From positions 1 through 64,000 of the forward strand of contig JAOXFI010000018.1 of assembly GCA_029232285.1 (NCBI GenBank): a stretch of 64,000 bases of DNA. Reading direction: 5' to 3'. Below are positions 40,375 to 50,064 of this stretch, piece by piece; the stretch's first letter is position 1; the number at the start of each line of letters is the position of its first letter. A model generated the notes under the pieces. It did no database searches and was not told where the DNA came from. It was given only the letters and a program-made list of their open reading frames with translations. The position numbers and the translations under genes are program-made. Source of the stretch: Agmasoma carcini (nom. nud.). Lineage: Eukaryota; Microsporidia; Thelohaniidae.

Positions 40375-43300
40375 ATGTTGAACGATTCTTCAAACGATTC
40401 TGAAAGACATTATAAAAAGAGACAAAAACCATTTCAATTCGGCCCAGCCGTTTACAACTCGCCTCTGGGTTTTCAATACACACAACCGATGGTTTTCAAC
40501 TTCAAAGGGTTAGATCTTGGAACTACTGACGAAAATATATCCATTCGTAGAAAAAGACCAGCTTCCATAAGAGGCTTGGATTTAATGTACAAGCGTAAAA
40601 AAATGGTAGATAAAGATGAAAGGAGTTCATCAACCGCGGAAGAAACACCAGCAGAAGATCCGCACGAAAAATTATTAGAATACAGCGAAGAAAAGAATGC
40701 TTATCTGGTAAAATATAGAGGTAAATCATATTTACACTGTGATTGGGTACCCGCTGAAAGACTACAAGCCAATAAACACACAAGTTTAAAGGTTAGAAAA
40801 TTCAGTAAAAATATTGGTGTAAATCCAGACTTTGTCAAAGTAGAAAGAGTGATTAATGAAATTGATGACGAACAAAACCTTGTATTGATAAAATGGAAGG
40901 GTCTTGCAATTGAGCATGCTTCTTTTGAATATAATGAAGTTGCCAAAAAATGTGAGGGGTTCACCGAAGCCTACAACATCTTTAAAGCTAGATTAGTTCA
41001 AAACTCTACACCAGTCCCATTAGAGTATAGACCATCAAAAGAGTTGCAGAAGAAGTATACAAAGTCTCCTGGTTTCAAAAACGATAATACACTCAGAGAA
41101 TACCAACTTGAGGGCCTAAATTGGCTCATGAATAGATGGTACTATAAAACATCTTGTATTATGGCGGATGAGATGGGTCTGGGTAAGACGGTCCAATCCG
41201 TCACTTTTATCGATTCCATCTTTAAGGAATTTGACTATTGTGCCCCATGTTTAATTGTAGCTCCTCTCTCTACAATTGTTCATTGGGAGAGAGAATTTGC
41301 CGCATGGACTGATTTAAGGGTAGTAACATATCATGGATCTAGTCAAGGCAGACAGGTTATCAATGACTATGAATTCTCACATGAAAGTAAAAGATTATTT
41401 GATGTTATAATCACTACCTACGAGATGTGTATGTTTGGCCTTGAACATTTGAGTAGGTTTGATTATGGAATTGGTATTTTTGATGAAGCTCATAGACTAA
41501 AAAACGTGAATTCAAAAGCTTTTAAGGTTATGATACAGTTTTCGATATCCCATAAGGTGTTGTTGAGTGGTACTCCCATTCAAAACAATATTAATGAGCT
41601 TTGGGCTCTTTTCCACTTTATTGATCCACAAAGATTTAATAGCATCGACGCTTTCCTAGAAGAATATAAGTTAGACAATGCTGATGATGTTGCAAGGTTA
41701 CAAGATTTGTTGAAGCCACTCATGCTCAGAAGATTAAAAGAGGATGTAGAAACATCAATCCCGCAGAAGGAAGAAACTATTATTGAGGTAGAGCTTACAA
41801 CAATACAGAAGAGATATTATCGAGCTATCATTGAGAAGAATATGGAATTTCTTAAGAAAGATTCCAAGGCTAATGTTCCAAATTTGGTTAATACCATGAT
41901 GGAACTTAGAAAGTGTTGCTCCCATCCATTTCTATTGAAAGGAGCCGAGGAAAAAATCATTAATGAATATTTCAAGAAGAAAGAATTTAAAAAGAAAACT
42001 GAAGTCAATCCTTATTTAAATCCCACTCAAACTGGTAAAGAAATTCCTGATAACACAAACATAGAACAGGTAAATTTTGCCAAGCCTATTATTATTGGTG
42101 ATCATGTTATTAAGGATTTAGATGAATATTACAGAATTTTGATACAATCAAGTGGTAAGCTCGTTCTTTTGGATAAATTATTAACAAAACTACAAAATGG
42201 ACATAAAGTATTGATTTTCTCCCAAATGACCATGATTTTGGATATTTTAGCTGATTATCTTATTCATAAAAGGTTTACTTTTGAAAGAATTGATGGTGGA
42301 ATTAGAGGAGATTTGCGTCAAGCAGCCATTGATAGATTTTCTAACGGTGAAACTTTTGTGTTTTTGCTTTGTACCAGGGCTGGTGGTGTTGGTATTAATC
42401 TTACAGCTGCTGATACAGTCATTATATTTGATTCAGACTGGAATCCTCAGAATGATTTGCAGGCTCAAGCCAGATGTCATAGAATTGGACAGAAGCAAGA
42501 GGTTAAAATTTATAGACTTATAACCAGAAATACTTATGAAAGGGAAATGTTTAATAAGGCTGGTATGAAATTAGGTCTAGATAAAGCTATTTTACAAAGA
42601 ATGTCTTTTGAAAAGGAAACTGAGGTTAAGAAAGAAGAATCAATACAGTTGCTCTTAAGAAAAGGTGCGTATGGTGTGCTGATGGACAATGATGAAGCTG
42701 GAGAGAAATTCTGTCAAGAGGATATTGAACAAATACTTTCTAAAAGGACAACCAAAGTTACATTGGAAGGTGAGGGTGGTAATGTTTTCTCTAAAGCAAC
42801 CTTCCAGGTTGATGAAGATGTTGATGATCCTAACTTTTGGGATAATTTGCTCTCCTCGAGGAAGAATCAGGAGTCGGAAGGAAGATTGAAACGTCTATGT
42901 AGAAAGTTTTCTAGAGAGGGTACTCTTACAAATAATGATTGTTTATACATTAAAATATTTAGATATGGGGAAGAAGAGATTAATGATCAGCTAGTTCGAA
43001 CTGATGCTGAACTGCCAACGGAGATACCCATAGAATTAGATCAAAACGTTGTTGAACCTGGTAAAGAGAAAACAAAATCATCAAAGAGTGATAGAACGCA
43101 AAAGAAATTTGTATTGTACAGGGTCATAAATGAAGAGATCAAGTTTGATCCTGAACTATTGACAACTAAGAACATATATTCGTTCATAAAGAGGGTTTTA
43201 TTGAATGGTACTGAAGATATTGATATTTATGGTGAGAATGGATTTCCTGTTTTAAATGCAGTTGTTTCGAAATGCCTAACCTATATAGAGGATGGTAAGT

Positions 43301-44043
43301 CTAAGGATGATCATATGTATAATATTAATCATTTAGTGACAGATTTTGATAATAGATTATTTGTGCCACTGGAAGAGTTCGTTAAGATATTCCATTATCA
43401 TTTCTTATTTAGAATACAAATTCCTATAATATTAAATAATCTTTTGAAAACAGAGCCATTGATTGTAGAAAAGGCTAGAGGTTGGAATCATGTTGATGAT
43501 GAGATAATTGTAAAGAGTGTGTTGACTAAAGGTTATGATGTTATTTCTGTGCTAGATAAGCCTAAAGAAGATGTAAATCAGAGAGTAAGAAAGATTATTC
43601 TTAGTCTTAATACACGTAAAGAGATCAAAGAGAATGACAACATGTATTACAAGTCTATTATTAAGTTTGGAAGACCTACTGAACTTAATATGTCAGCTAT
43701 AGAGAAGAGCAAGTGTAAAGATCCATTTAAGCTGAGAGATATTATTGATAATTTACTAAGAACAGCTAATCGTCACTTGAGGAGGGAGACGATTGAAAAT
43801 GAGTGTATTCAGAGGGCTAAATTCTTTGATAAGCTGTTTGAATTAGACGATGTTCCTCTAATGAGGAGGCAGTTCATGCCACGTGGTTGGACTATTGAAA
43901 AAGATTATAAATTGAGAGAGCATCTTTTATCGCAAGGATTTGATGAGATTAAAGAAACATTTAATATTGATGAAGATACTGCTGTTAAGAGGTTTGAACT
44001 ACTCTTTAAGGCTGTTGATAGAAAGGAAGTTGGTCGTAAATAA
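40375..44043 (+). CDS. CHD1: CHD1-type chromatin remodeller
   Basis: 1222 residues (yeast Chd1 about 1470). Domain order: a short disordered N-terminus; tandem chromodomains about 95-225 (AYLVKYRGKSYLHCDWVP and VLIKWKGLAIEHASFE, with the aromatic and WK positions conserved); SNF2 ATPase with DEMGLGKT (Lys271) and DEAH (370-373), then SGTPIQNN; and the helicase C lobe with FSQMTMILD, RIDGG, CTRAGGVGINL and HRIGQKQEV. The C-terminal 300 residues are helical with SANT/SLIDE-like spacing, as in Chd1. There are no PHD fingers, so it is not Mi-2/CHD4. It slides and spaces nucleosomes during transcription. It is the largest gene in the window, and all ATPase motifs are intact. Start: ATG after TTTCCCAAT. 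Confidence 0.95.
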   Translation: MLNDSSNDSERHYKKRQKPFQFGPAVYNSPLGFQYTQPMVFNFKGLDLGTTDENISIRRKRPASIRGLDLMYKRKKMVDKDERSSSTAEETPAEDPHEKLLEYSEEKNAYLVKYRGKSYLHCDWVPAERLQANKHTSLKVRKFSKNIGVNPDFVKVERVINEIDDEQNLVLIKWKGLAIEHASFEYNEVAKKCEGFTEAYNIFKARLVQNSTPVPLEYRPSKELQKKYTKSPGFKNDNTLREYQLEGLNWLMNRWYYKTSCIMADEMGLGKTVQSVTFIDSIFKEFDYCAPCLIVAPLSTIVHWEREFAAWTDLRVVTYHGSSQGRQVINDYEFSHESKRLFDVIITTYEMCMFGLEHLSRFDYGIGIFDEAHRLKNVNSKAFKVMIQFSISHKVLLSGTPIQNNINELWALFHFIDPQRFNSIDAFLEEYKLDNADDVARLQDLLKPLMLRRLKEDVETSIPQKEETIIEVELTTIQKRYYRAIIEKNMEFLKKDSKANVPNLVNTMMELRKCCSHPFLLKGAEEKIINEYFKKKEFKKKTEVNPYLNPTQTGKEIPDNTNIEQVNFAKPIIIGDHVIKDLDEYYRILIQSSGKLVLLDKLLTKLQNGHKVLIFSQMTMILDILADYLIHKRFTFERIDGGIRGDLRQAAIDRFSNGETFVFLLCTRAGGVGINLTAADTVIIFDSDWNPQNDLQAQARCHRIGQKQEVKIYRLITRNTYEREMFNKAGMKLGLDKAILQRMSFEKETEVKKEESIQLLLRKGAYGVLMDNDEAGEKFCQEDIEQILSKRTTKVTLEGEGGNVFSKATFQVDEDVDDPNFWDNLLSSRKNQESEGRLKRLCRKFSREGTLTNNDCLYIKIFRYGEEEINDQLVRTDAELPTEIPIELDQNVVEPGKEKTKSSKSDRTQKKFVLYRVINEEIKFDPELLTTKNIYSFIKRVLLNGTEDIDIYGENGFPVLNAVVSKCLTYIEDGKSKDDHMYNINHLVTDFDNRLFVPLEEFVKIFHYHFLFRIQIPIILNNLLKTEPLIVEKARGWNHVDDEIIVKSVLTKGYDVISVLDKPKEDVNQRVRKIILSLNTRKEIKENDNMYYKSIIKFGRPTELNMSAIEKSKCKDPFKLRDIIDNLLRTANRHLRRETIENECIQRAKFFDKLFELDDVPLMRRQFMPRGWTIEKDYKLREHLLSQGFDEIKETFNIDEDTAVKRFELLFKAVDRKEVGRK

Positions 44044-44449
44044 TAAATTATATTTACTTGTTTTTTTATTTAAAATGATATGAAAATAATGTTTTGTTTA
44101 TAATTTAAATAAAGAAATATTAAAGTTATCAATTTAAAATTTCAGGGATGGTATAATTGTTGACTGGGTTAAATCATAAGATTTACATTACACTGGGTTC
44201 GATCCCCACACAGTTATAAAAATGATTTAGTCTTCCTAACATTATTAATTGAAAATAAAATATCACTAATATTTGAGACAATTCATAAAAAACGGTTATT
44301 TATTATTAAGTAAAATATTATGAAGTGATCTAAAATTAATACTAATAAATGATTAATATGTATTTGATATTAGAACAGATTATAAAATTTAATAAAAATA
44401 ATACATGAACATTATTTATTTTTAAAATTGTATTGTTGAATCAATAATT
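44044..44449. other. Intergenic with tRNA-like remnant
   Basis: Contains one B-box string GGTTCGATCCC at about 44198-44208. The flanks TAATTGT (about 44154-44160) and ACAGTTA can pair as a 7-bp acceptor stem with one G-T, and CTGGG/CCCAC gives most of a T stem. Only about 30 nt lie between the acceptor strand and the T arm, too few for normal D and anticodon arms. Likely a decayed or truncated tRNA gene rather than a working one. Confidence 0.4.
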
Positions 44450-44818
44450 TCATTTTTTTATTTTATCAAAATATTTTATAATCAAAAATTTTAGTTTTTC
44501 ATAAGCAACACAATTTTTAAATGTACCAACCTTTGGTTTTTTTCCTAAATTAAATTTGTTTAGAAAAGGATTAAATCTTGCTTCCATTGTACCTTTGTTA
44601 AAGCCAAGTGTTGTTCCTAAGAAGGTATTTGGATAGCTTTTTTTTTCTGATATGATTTTATAGACTTTGGTGTCTCTATCTTCAAAAGTATCGGTGTTCA
44701 TGTTGTTATATTCCCATATCATTCTGTCTAATACTTCATTACGTTCATTTTTGTACTTTTTTATATCTCTTATGATCTCTGCCATATCTGAGAGTGTTTG
44801 TTCTTCAAAGGATTTCAT
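44450..44818 (-). CDS. Hypothetical protein (122 aa)
   Basis: 122 residues starting MKSFEEQTLSDMAEI at the ATG after AAATTTATATAAAAATATCCAA (the in-frame TTG further upstream is rejected because it lies beyond this start motif). The first half is helical and charged; the second half carries FLGTTLGFNKGTMEARFNPFL and a Lys-rich end. No family recognised and no signal peptide. It is transcribed divergently from Brx1 across about 180 bp, so the two may share a regulatory region. Confidence 0.7.
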   Translation of the reverse strand: MKSFEEQTLSDMAEIIRDIKKYKNERNEVLDRMIWEYNNMNTDTFEDRDTKVYKIISEKKSYPNTFLGTTLGFNKGTMEARFNPFLNKFNLGKKPKVGTFKNCVAYEKLKFLIIKYFDKIKK

Positions 44819-44995
44819 TTGGATATTTTTATATAAATTTATTAAGTAATACAAAAAATAACTAAAATAAACATGACAAACATCAAAATCTAACTAATAA
44901 CAGAAATGACTAACTAACTAATACTAATATAACTATTTTACATATTTACGCTTCTTATTCAAAATTATAAAAATATTTTATAAAAATTTTACCAT

Positions 44996-45568
44996 ATGAC
45001 TACAATGGTTATTTCTACTAAGAAACCAAGCGTTTACGTTCGTAATGTAATGAAAAACGTTTCTATTTTTACCAACTCTGTTGTAGAGTCTCCATGTGAT
45101 TTCCGAAGGGATCTCTCTCAGTTTGAGACTTCTATGGATTTAAATGATTGTGATAGTGTTTTATACTTTGAGAGCACCAGGAGAGTCAATAGAATGTGGT
45201 GTTATTCAGATGATATCACACTACAATTTGATATGTGTGAAGCTATGAGCATATTTGAGTTAAGTAATCTCAATAATTGTCATAAGGAGGGTGGTCATGT
45301 GTTGGTATTCACTGAAGATTTTGATGAAATTGATGAACTTAAATATGTAAAATCTGTCTTTGATTCTGTATTTGATAAGCCAACGAATCCTGAGAGGATG
45401 CTTTGTTTTTATTATGTAAATGGTGTGATTTATATTAGAAATTATATTATCGATGGTAGAAGTGAAATAGGACCACGTATATCACTTAAATTGCTTAGAA
45501 TATTCAAGGGTGCATTTAAAGGTGATTTATTATATAAAAAGGAATGCGAAGAAGTAGAAAGCGAATAA
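44996..45568 (+). CDS. BRX1: Ribosome biogenesis protein Brx1 (Brix domain)
   Basis: 190 residues, shorter than yeast Brx1 (291) but covering the Brix domain. Motifs in family order: VRNVMKNVSIF, DFRRDLSQFE, CDSVLYFESTRR, the TLQFDMCEAMSIFEL strand pair, HVLVFTEDFDE, VFDKPTNPERM, and the hallmark FYYVNGVIYIRNY then EIGPRISLKLLRIFKGAFKGDLLY. Brx1 acts with Ebp2 in assembling 60S pre-ribosomal particles in the nucleolus and contacts 25S rRNA. The basic N- and C-terminal extensions of other Brx1 proteins are missing. The ATG follows AAAAATTTTACCAT. Confidence 0.92.
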   Translation: MTTMVISTKKPSVYVRNVMKNVSIFTNSVVESPCDFRRDLSQFETSMDLNDCDSVLYFESTRRVNRMWCYSDDITLQFDMCEAMSIFELSNLNNCHKEGGHVLVFTEDFDEIDELKYVKSVFDSVFDKPTNPERMLCFYYVNGVIYIRNYIIDGRSEIGPRISLKLLRIFKGAFKGDLLYKKECEEVESE

Positions 45569-45707
45569 ATTTATAGAATTTGATGTTTTTTAAGGATTAT
45601 TTATTATACAAAAAGGAGAGTTAATAAATTTATAGAATTTGATATTTTTAAGGATAATTTATTATACAAAAGGGAGAGCAAAAAATTATAGAATTTGATG
45701 TTTTTAG
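45521..45707. repeat. Tandem duplication of the BRX1 3' end
   Basis: The end of the BRX1 coding region (GGTGATTTATTATATAAAAA, then the stop) is echoed downstream. Units of 59 and 58 bp at 45564-45622 and 45623-45680 contain AATAAATTTATAGAATTTGAT, AAGGATTATTTATTATACAA and a GGAGAG block, followed by a partial third unit to about 45707. The first copy spans the stop codon; later ones lack about 15 bp of coding tail. Confidence 0.7.
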
Positions 45708-45959
45708 TAATTCATTTGTCACAGAACTGATAATTATTTATAAATTTAATTAGTGATTACACAATATGTATAATTATAGTGTAAATAATCATATAACTAA
45801 CTAATAATGGACTTATACTTTAAAAATCACCTCTATGTTACATATCAAACCATATTACTCGTTCTATAATATTATTTTTGTATATTTTAAAATCACTCCC
45901 CCTTTACAATATAACATCAATTTTATATCTCAAAATAAGCTCTTAAACATTTAAAATAA

Positions 45960-46322
45960 TTAATTTTTATTTTCTATTGAATCACTCAAAAAATCAAACA
46001 CTTCTATTGCCCATGGCTCATTTTCAAACCCATTTCTAACAATAAACTGACAGATGTACTGCATATATGCTTCAAAGAATGTTCTTCGTTCTTCTATGAC
46101 TTTCAGGCCTTTATTAAAAAACCTTTTTTGGGGGAAATTAGGATCATACATAATAAACTTCCTTATCTTCTTATGTAGTGCACGAAACTCACTGTACCTT
46201 CTAAAAACTCTAATGTACGTGTTATTCAACATCTTACAGTTAGATATGCACATTATTTGATATTCAGTTCTGTTCTTATTTTTTCTATAACCACTCACAA
46301 ATATCTCAAAAACACGTTCCAT
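45960..46322 (-). CDS. PX-domain protein (sorting-nexin type)
   Basis: 120 residues consisting of little more than one PX (phox homology) domain. After MERVFEIFVSGYRKNKNRTEYQIM (first strands), VFRRYSEFRALHKKI gives the R-R-Y-S-E-F phosphoinositide-binding motif. FPQKRFFNKGLKVIEERRTFFEAYMQYI supplies the P-x-x-x membrane loop and the conserved R-x-x-x-x-x-x-Y helix. Such one-domain proteins include Snx3/Grd19, which bind PI3P on endosomes and sort retromer cargo. Length and the basic pocket fit that role. It is divergent from the sigma-type gene across 93 bp, so they probably share one small intergenic promoter. Confidence 0.85.
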   Translation of the reverse strand: MERVFEIFVSGYRKNKNRTEYQIMCISNCKMLNNTYIRVFRRYSEFRALHKKIRKFIMYDPNFPQKRFFNKGLKVIEERRTFFEAYMQYICQFIVRNGFENEPWAIEVFDFLSDSIENKN

Positions 46323-46415
46323 GTCAATAAAAACAAATAATTATTTTATATTAAGTAAACACGTTGATACAATAAATAATTTGAAACATTTAAATAAAAT
46401 TGGAATTTCTCTGAC

Positions 46416-46832
46416 ATGATAAATAAAATATTGATATTCGACAGAACTGGTGAAGTATTCGTTAATAGATGCTATAAATCACCTGTGAAGGCCAATTTAG
46501 ATGAATATTTGATAAATCTCGTACTTAAATACCCCAAAGAGATAAACATAGTTGATCTATCTCAGTTTAATTTTGACTTTTATGTTGGAAATCTATCAAT
46601 AGTGTTTAGAGAACGATATGGTGTATTTACTGCGGTAGTTTCTGAGGACGAAAATGATTTCTACATTCTACACATCATAAATACTTTGTTTTCTTTGTAT
46701 GACTTCCACTTCACACCCCTAAAACATACAAATTTTATTTATAATTTTAAAGAAACACATTTGTTGTTAGACGAAATGATTTTGGATGGAAAAGTAATTG
46801 AAACTGCCATAGAAAAAATATCAAATTCTTAA
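46416..46832 (+). CDS. Adaptin sigma / coatomer zeta-type small subunit
   Basis: 138 residues of longin-like (SNARE-like) fold. It begins MINKILIFDRTGEVFVNRCY, continues with a VFRERYGVFTAVVSEDENDFYILHIINTLF core (matching Y-x-x-x-x-F ... E-N-E-L-x-x-L-x-x-I-H), and ends NFIYNFKETHLLLDEMILDGKVIET, the I-x-x-N-F-x-x-x-x-x-x-L-D-E-x-x-x-x-G-x-x-x-E-T signature. This is the small subunit of an AP clathrin-adaptor complex (sigma) or COPI zeta. The F-x-F-x-x-x-H-x-L-L-D-E layout slightly favours sigma. It is about 20 residues shorter than usual. Confidence 0.75.
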   Translation: MINKILIFDRTGEVFVNRCYKSPVKANLDEYLINLVLKYPKEINIVDLSQFNFDFYVGNLSIVFRERYGVFTAVVSEDENDFYILHIINTLFSLYDFHFTPLKHTNFIYNFKETHLLLDEMILDGKVIETAIEKISNS

Positions 46833-46899
46833 ATAAGTAAATCATTTCCTAATATTTCAATCATTCACAATTTTCTGTTTTCATTTAACCAATTCTTAA

Positions 46900-46910
46900 A
46901 AAATTTAACC
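46900..46910 (+). promoter_or_regulatory. Start-site motif AAATTTAACC before B-box gene
   Basis: AAATTTAACC ends directly at the ATG of the double B-box gene, a compact version of the AAATTT/CC arrangement. The same string occurs at the junctions of the 95-bp array at 1-248. Confidence 0.6.
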
Positions 46911-48191
46911 ATGGATAGCATGGAATACAAGCTAAGGTTCGCTTTAAGAAGCTCTACTCTCAAAATATTAAGTACAAAGGATATCACAAATGTTGATGAT
47001 CTTACAGACTTCAATAGGAAGTACTCAGGTGTCAAAAGATTCTCTGGATTCTGCTCACAAGTAGATACCACCACATACTTTCCTTTGCTAAACGTACCTT
47101 ACAACCCAAAAGAAACAAATCATAAGGTATTTTTCTGTGAGGTTGCTATTGGTAACTCTTTGTTTGTTAAAAAATCTTTTGCTGAGAAAAACGTTTTACC
47201 TTCTGGAGCAGATAGCTTCATCACTGATAACTCAGAAAACGTGGACTTCCTTTCAGAAGCAACAATTGAAACGAAGGAAACTTGTTATGTCATAAAAGAT
47301 CAACTCAAAATACTTCCTTTGTATGAAATCGAGTTTTATTATGATGAGGTCTTTGAGAAGAAGAACAGAGGCAAGAACCTATGCCACAGTTGCCATAATA
47401 AGCGTTCTATCGTATTTTGTCCTTCTGAAAAGGCTAACCTTTGTGAGGAATGTGATAACGAAATTCATAAGCATATATTGACTCGAAATCATGAAAGAAT
47501 ATATTTCAAAGATGTAAAGCAAGAAAAATTCATTTATTGTGAATCACACAACAACAGGGCGGTGGAATACTTCTGTAAAGATTGTCTTGAGCCTTTATGT
47601 GTTGATTGTAGGATCAAAACAGACGGATCACACTATGGACATCATTCAACCTCACATAACATTATGAACTTTCTTGATGCATGTTCTTTTGTTAAGGATG
47701 GAATTGATGGTACCCTTTCTGATATACAGGAACAGCAATCCAAGTTAAGAAACGATGTTGATACATTCAATGCTAAGATTCATTCATTTAGAGGTAATTT
47801 AACGAGGGTTAGGGAACAAATCAAATCATTATTTGATAATTTAAACCATCGAGTTGATATGCTTGAAAGTGTAGAAAGACAAAGGATAAATGCAGAGCTT
47901 ATACAAAAGGTTTATATGATGGAGCTTGCTAATCTTAAGGTCATGTATGCAAAAGATAATGATCCGGCTGATATTCTCAAGGTATGTTCCAAGGTTCTTG
48001 CTCACAGGAAGGAAGTGATGTATGATGGGCCTACCCCATTTCATTTACCAAAGATTGAATTACATGGTAAATTGGGCTTGATGCAACCCAAGCCTTCTAA
48101 GATGAGGGATGTGAGCAGTTCTACTGAATCAACCACACTTTCGCTAAAGATTGAAAGTGGATGTGTTAAGGATGAAATCATTAAAAAGTAA
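46911..48191 (+). CDS. Double B-box zinc finger, coiled-coil protein (TRIM-like, no RING)
   Basis: 426 residues. The first zinc-binding box starts at C158: C-x2-C-x8-C-x7-C-x2-C-x4-H then H, with CDNEIH, the spacing of CONSTANS-type B-boxes. A second box follows near residue 208 (YCESH-x9-FCKDCLEPLCVDC and HYGHHSTSH), of the C-H-C type seen in TRIM B-box 2. Next is a coiled coil of about 110 residues (FVKDGIDGTLSDIQEQQSKL onward) and a short tail with PTPFHLPKIEL. The N-terminal 150 residues are unlike a RING; no Cys/His pairs are present there, so no E3 activity is predicted. B-box plus coiled coil usually means oligomeric scaffolding. B-box proteins are known in microsporidia, function open. 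Secure start after AAATTTAACC. Confidence 0.85.
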   Translation: MDSMEYKLRFALRSSTLKILSTKDITNVDDLTDFNRKYSGVKRFSGFCSQVDTTTYFPLLNVPYNPKETNHKVFFCEVAIGNSLFVKKSFAEKNVLPSGADSFITDNSENVDFLSEATIETKETCYVIKDQLKILPLYEIEFYYDEVFEKKNRGKNLCHSCHNKRSIVFCPSEKANLCEECDNEIHKHILTRNHERIYFKDVKQEKFIYCESHNNRAVEYFCKDCLEPLCVDCRIKTDGSHYGHHSTSHNIMNFLDACSFVKDGIDGTLSDIQEQQSKLRNDVDTFNAKIHSFRGNLTRVREQIKSLFDNLNHRVDMLESVERQRINAELIQKVYMMELANLKVMYAKDNDPADILKVCSKVLAHRKEVMYDGPTPFHLPKIELHGKLGLMQPKPSKMRDVSSSTESTTLSLKIESGCVKDEIIKK

Positions 48192-48994
48192 GAATGTATT
48201 TTTTTATAAATATTATTTATGATGTTGGGTGTTGGGTGGACCAAAATATACAAATTTATTATTAGGCATTACAATTTGACTGATTTAGAATTACCTATTG
48301 TATATTTATTATTCTTTAATTCAACACGTCATACCTAAAATTTGGTCAGATAAAGAATTATTAGATGTTATTTTTTCTAATATTGTTAGATTTGATCAAA
48401 AATTATTGCTAGATACAAAATTTAAATAAAATTGGTATTTTGATATATTAGTTAGTATAATTCATTAAAAAAACACTATTGTATCATACTTAACCTCTAA
48501 TTGGCTAAATTTTTTGTGTGATGTGTTTATTAAACGTAGGTATTTTATAAAAGATAGCTCTTCAGCAGTTCTGCAAAGATTTATACTTTATATTAGTTAT
48601 TATATATCACTATGCTTCTTATTTTATGATAATTAGCTAAATATTACAATAAGGCTTATATTTTATAAAAATATAATTTCAACCAATGTTAAGATAGGCA
48701 ATACATTGGAAAGTAACAATAATATGATTAATTCATACACAAACTATGTAATAACATTTAATTATCTATTTTGTAGTGACCTTAGGTGTTGCTACATTAC
48801 ACCTCACTTTAACTATTGATAATTCTTTTAAAAAAATCATAAAATGTTAATGATTTCATTTCAATATCTTTATTAATATGCTATTTTAATACCACAACAA
48901 CTAATATTTATTAAAATTAAGCTTTAACTCTAAAACTTTTACTTGTTTCGTCAATAATTTATTTCTAAAAACAAAACAAAAAATTTAAATCCAA
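48192..48994. other. Intergenic, nothing recognised
   Basis: About 800 bp without a supported gene, RNA or transposon motif. The last 35 bases contain AAATTTAAATCCAA, the start motif of the Caf40 gene. Confidence 0.5.
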
Positions 48995-49783
48995 ATGTAT
49001 GATGTTGATAAACTCTGTTGTCTTGCACTAAATCCATCAACTAGATTGGAATCACTACGTGGGATCTATGGTCACCTACAAAGGGACAGCTCTTTAGCCA
49101 AACGCATATGGAATCAAAGAGGATTTATCGCAATTGTAACAGAAGTGATATTTTCTTGCCTTCATGACTCAATTGATGCTCAAAGTAATAACTCTAACAT
49201 TAATATGATGATAATAATGGCAAAGATCTTACAAATATGCTGTAAAGACAGCTCCGTTAAAAATGAGTTCTTAGATGCTAATCTTGATATCTTTTCTTAT
49301 GGGTTAATACCATTACAAGATGATGACTTGGTAATGGAAGTTTTAAAATTACTCTGCATCATTCTTAGTGAAGATACCCCGGATAGGGTTCAAAAGGGAG
49401 AGCTACTTCCCATAATATTAAAGAATTGCGAAATCAAAACAGGAAATCAACTTCTGCTCGGTTGTGAAGTTTTGAAATTGATCTTAGACGCAGGTGGCCT
49501 AAGCTATGCCGTACAGACGAAAGATAGATTCTTAGCCATCAATGCTATTCTTGATCCTTTACTTAAGAACTCTATCTGTACTAAAAATATTGAGCTGGCA
49601 TCAAAAGTGATGGAAGTGTACGTAAGACTTTGCAAAGATAAAAATGTACGTATAAATTTTAAAGACAGACTCTCAGATATACTTGAAAACAAAGTCTCGA
49701 TACCCTTCTTTACTTCAGATGAAAGATTAAGAAAGACCAGAACACAAATTCTTGATGAATTAGCTTCAAATAATAAAATATAA
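48995..49783 (+). CDS. CAF40: CCR4-NOT subunit Caf40 / CNOT9 (Rcd1)
   Basis: 262 residues with the all-helical armadillo-like Rcd1 fold. It opens with NPSTRLESLRGIYGHLQRDSSLAKRIW (family: N-P-x-x-R-E-x-A-L-x-x-L-S ... L-W). Then QSNNSNINMMIIMAKILQICCKDSSVKNEFLDANLDIF parallels the Q-S-N-R-V-C-N-A-L-A-L-L-Q ... R-x-x-F-L-x-A block, and EVLKLILDAGGLSYAVQTKDRFLAI matches the I-L-x-D-x-x-G-L-x-Y-x-C-x-T-x-x-R-F signature. CNOT9 docks RNA-binding and GW proteins onto the NOT module for deadenylation and repression. Start: ATG after TTTAAATCCAA. Its stop codon ends 3 bp before the stop codon of the convergent next gene. Confidence 0.88.
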   Translation: MYDVDKLCCLALNPSTRLESLRGIYGHLQRDSSLAKRIWNQRGFIAIVTEVIFSCLHDSIDAQSNNSNINMMIIMAKILQICCKDSSVKNEFLDANLDIFSYGLIPLQDDDLVMEVLKLLCIILSEDTPDRVQKGELLPIILKNCEIKTGNQLLLGCEVLKLILDAGGLSYAVQTKDRFLAINAILDPLLKNSICTKNIELASKVMEVYVRLCKDKNVRINFKDRLSDILENKVSIPFFTSDERLRKTRTQILDELASNNKI

Positions 49784-49786
49784 CGT

Positions 49787-50041
49787 TTATTCATCTTCTT
49801 CTTGATCTATAATTGTGTATTCCCTCACTATAAACATCTTAGCAAAGTTTTTAGGCTTATCAGTAACGTTCTCACATTCCTTCTGAGCAAATTTTAACTC
49901 TTTCACCTTATCGCACTCAAATTCAACCATTATATAAGTCTTACCATCGATTTCAAAAGGAACATCAACACGCAAGTCATCAGGAAGCTTACTTTCTTCA
50001 ATGGACGAAGGAAGCTGGATTAAAAAATTTTGAGAAGACAT
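49787..50041 (-). CDS. Small hypothetical protein (84 aa)
   Basis: 84 residues: a short N-terminus (SSQNFLIQLPSSI), two or three predicted strands (VDVPFEIDGKTYIMVEFEC), a charged helix and an acidic EEDE end. No family recognised. It sits 23 bp downstream of eS8 on the same strand, with AAATTTT and TTTTTCC before its ATG, so its start signal lies in the 23-bp gap and overlaps the eS8 stop region. Its 3' end is 3 bp from that of Caf40. Short length, conserved context signals and tight packing support a real gene. Confidence 0.7.
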   Translation of the reverse strand: MSSQNFLIQLPSSIEESKLPDDLRVDVPFEIDGKTYIMVEFECDKVKELKFAQKECENVTDKPKNFAKMFIVREYTIIDQEEDE

Positions 50042-50064
50042 GGAAAAAAATAATAAAAATTTAT

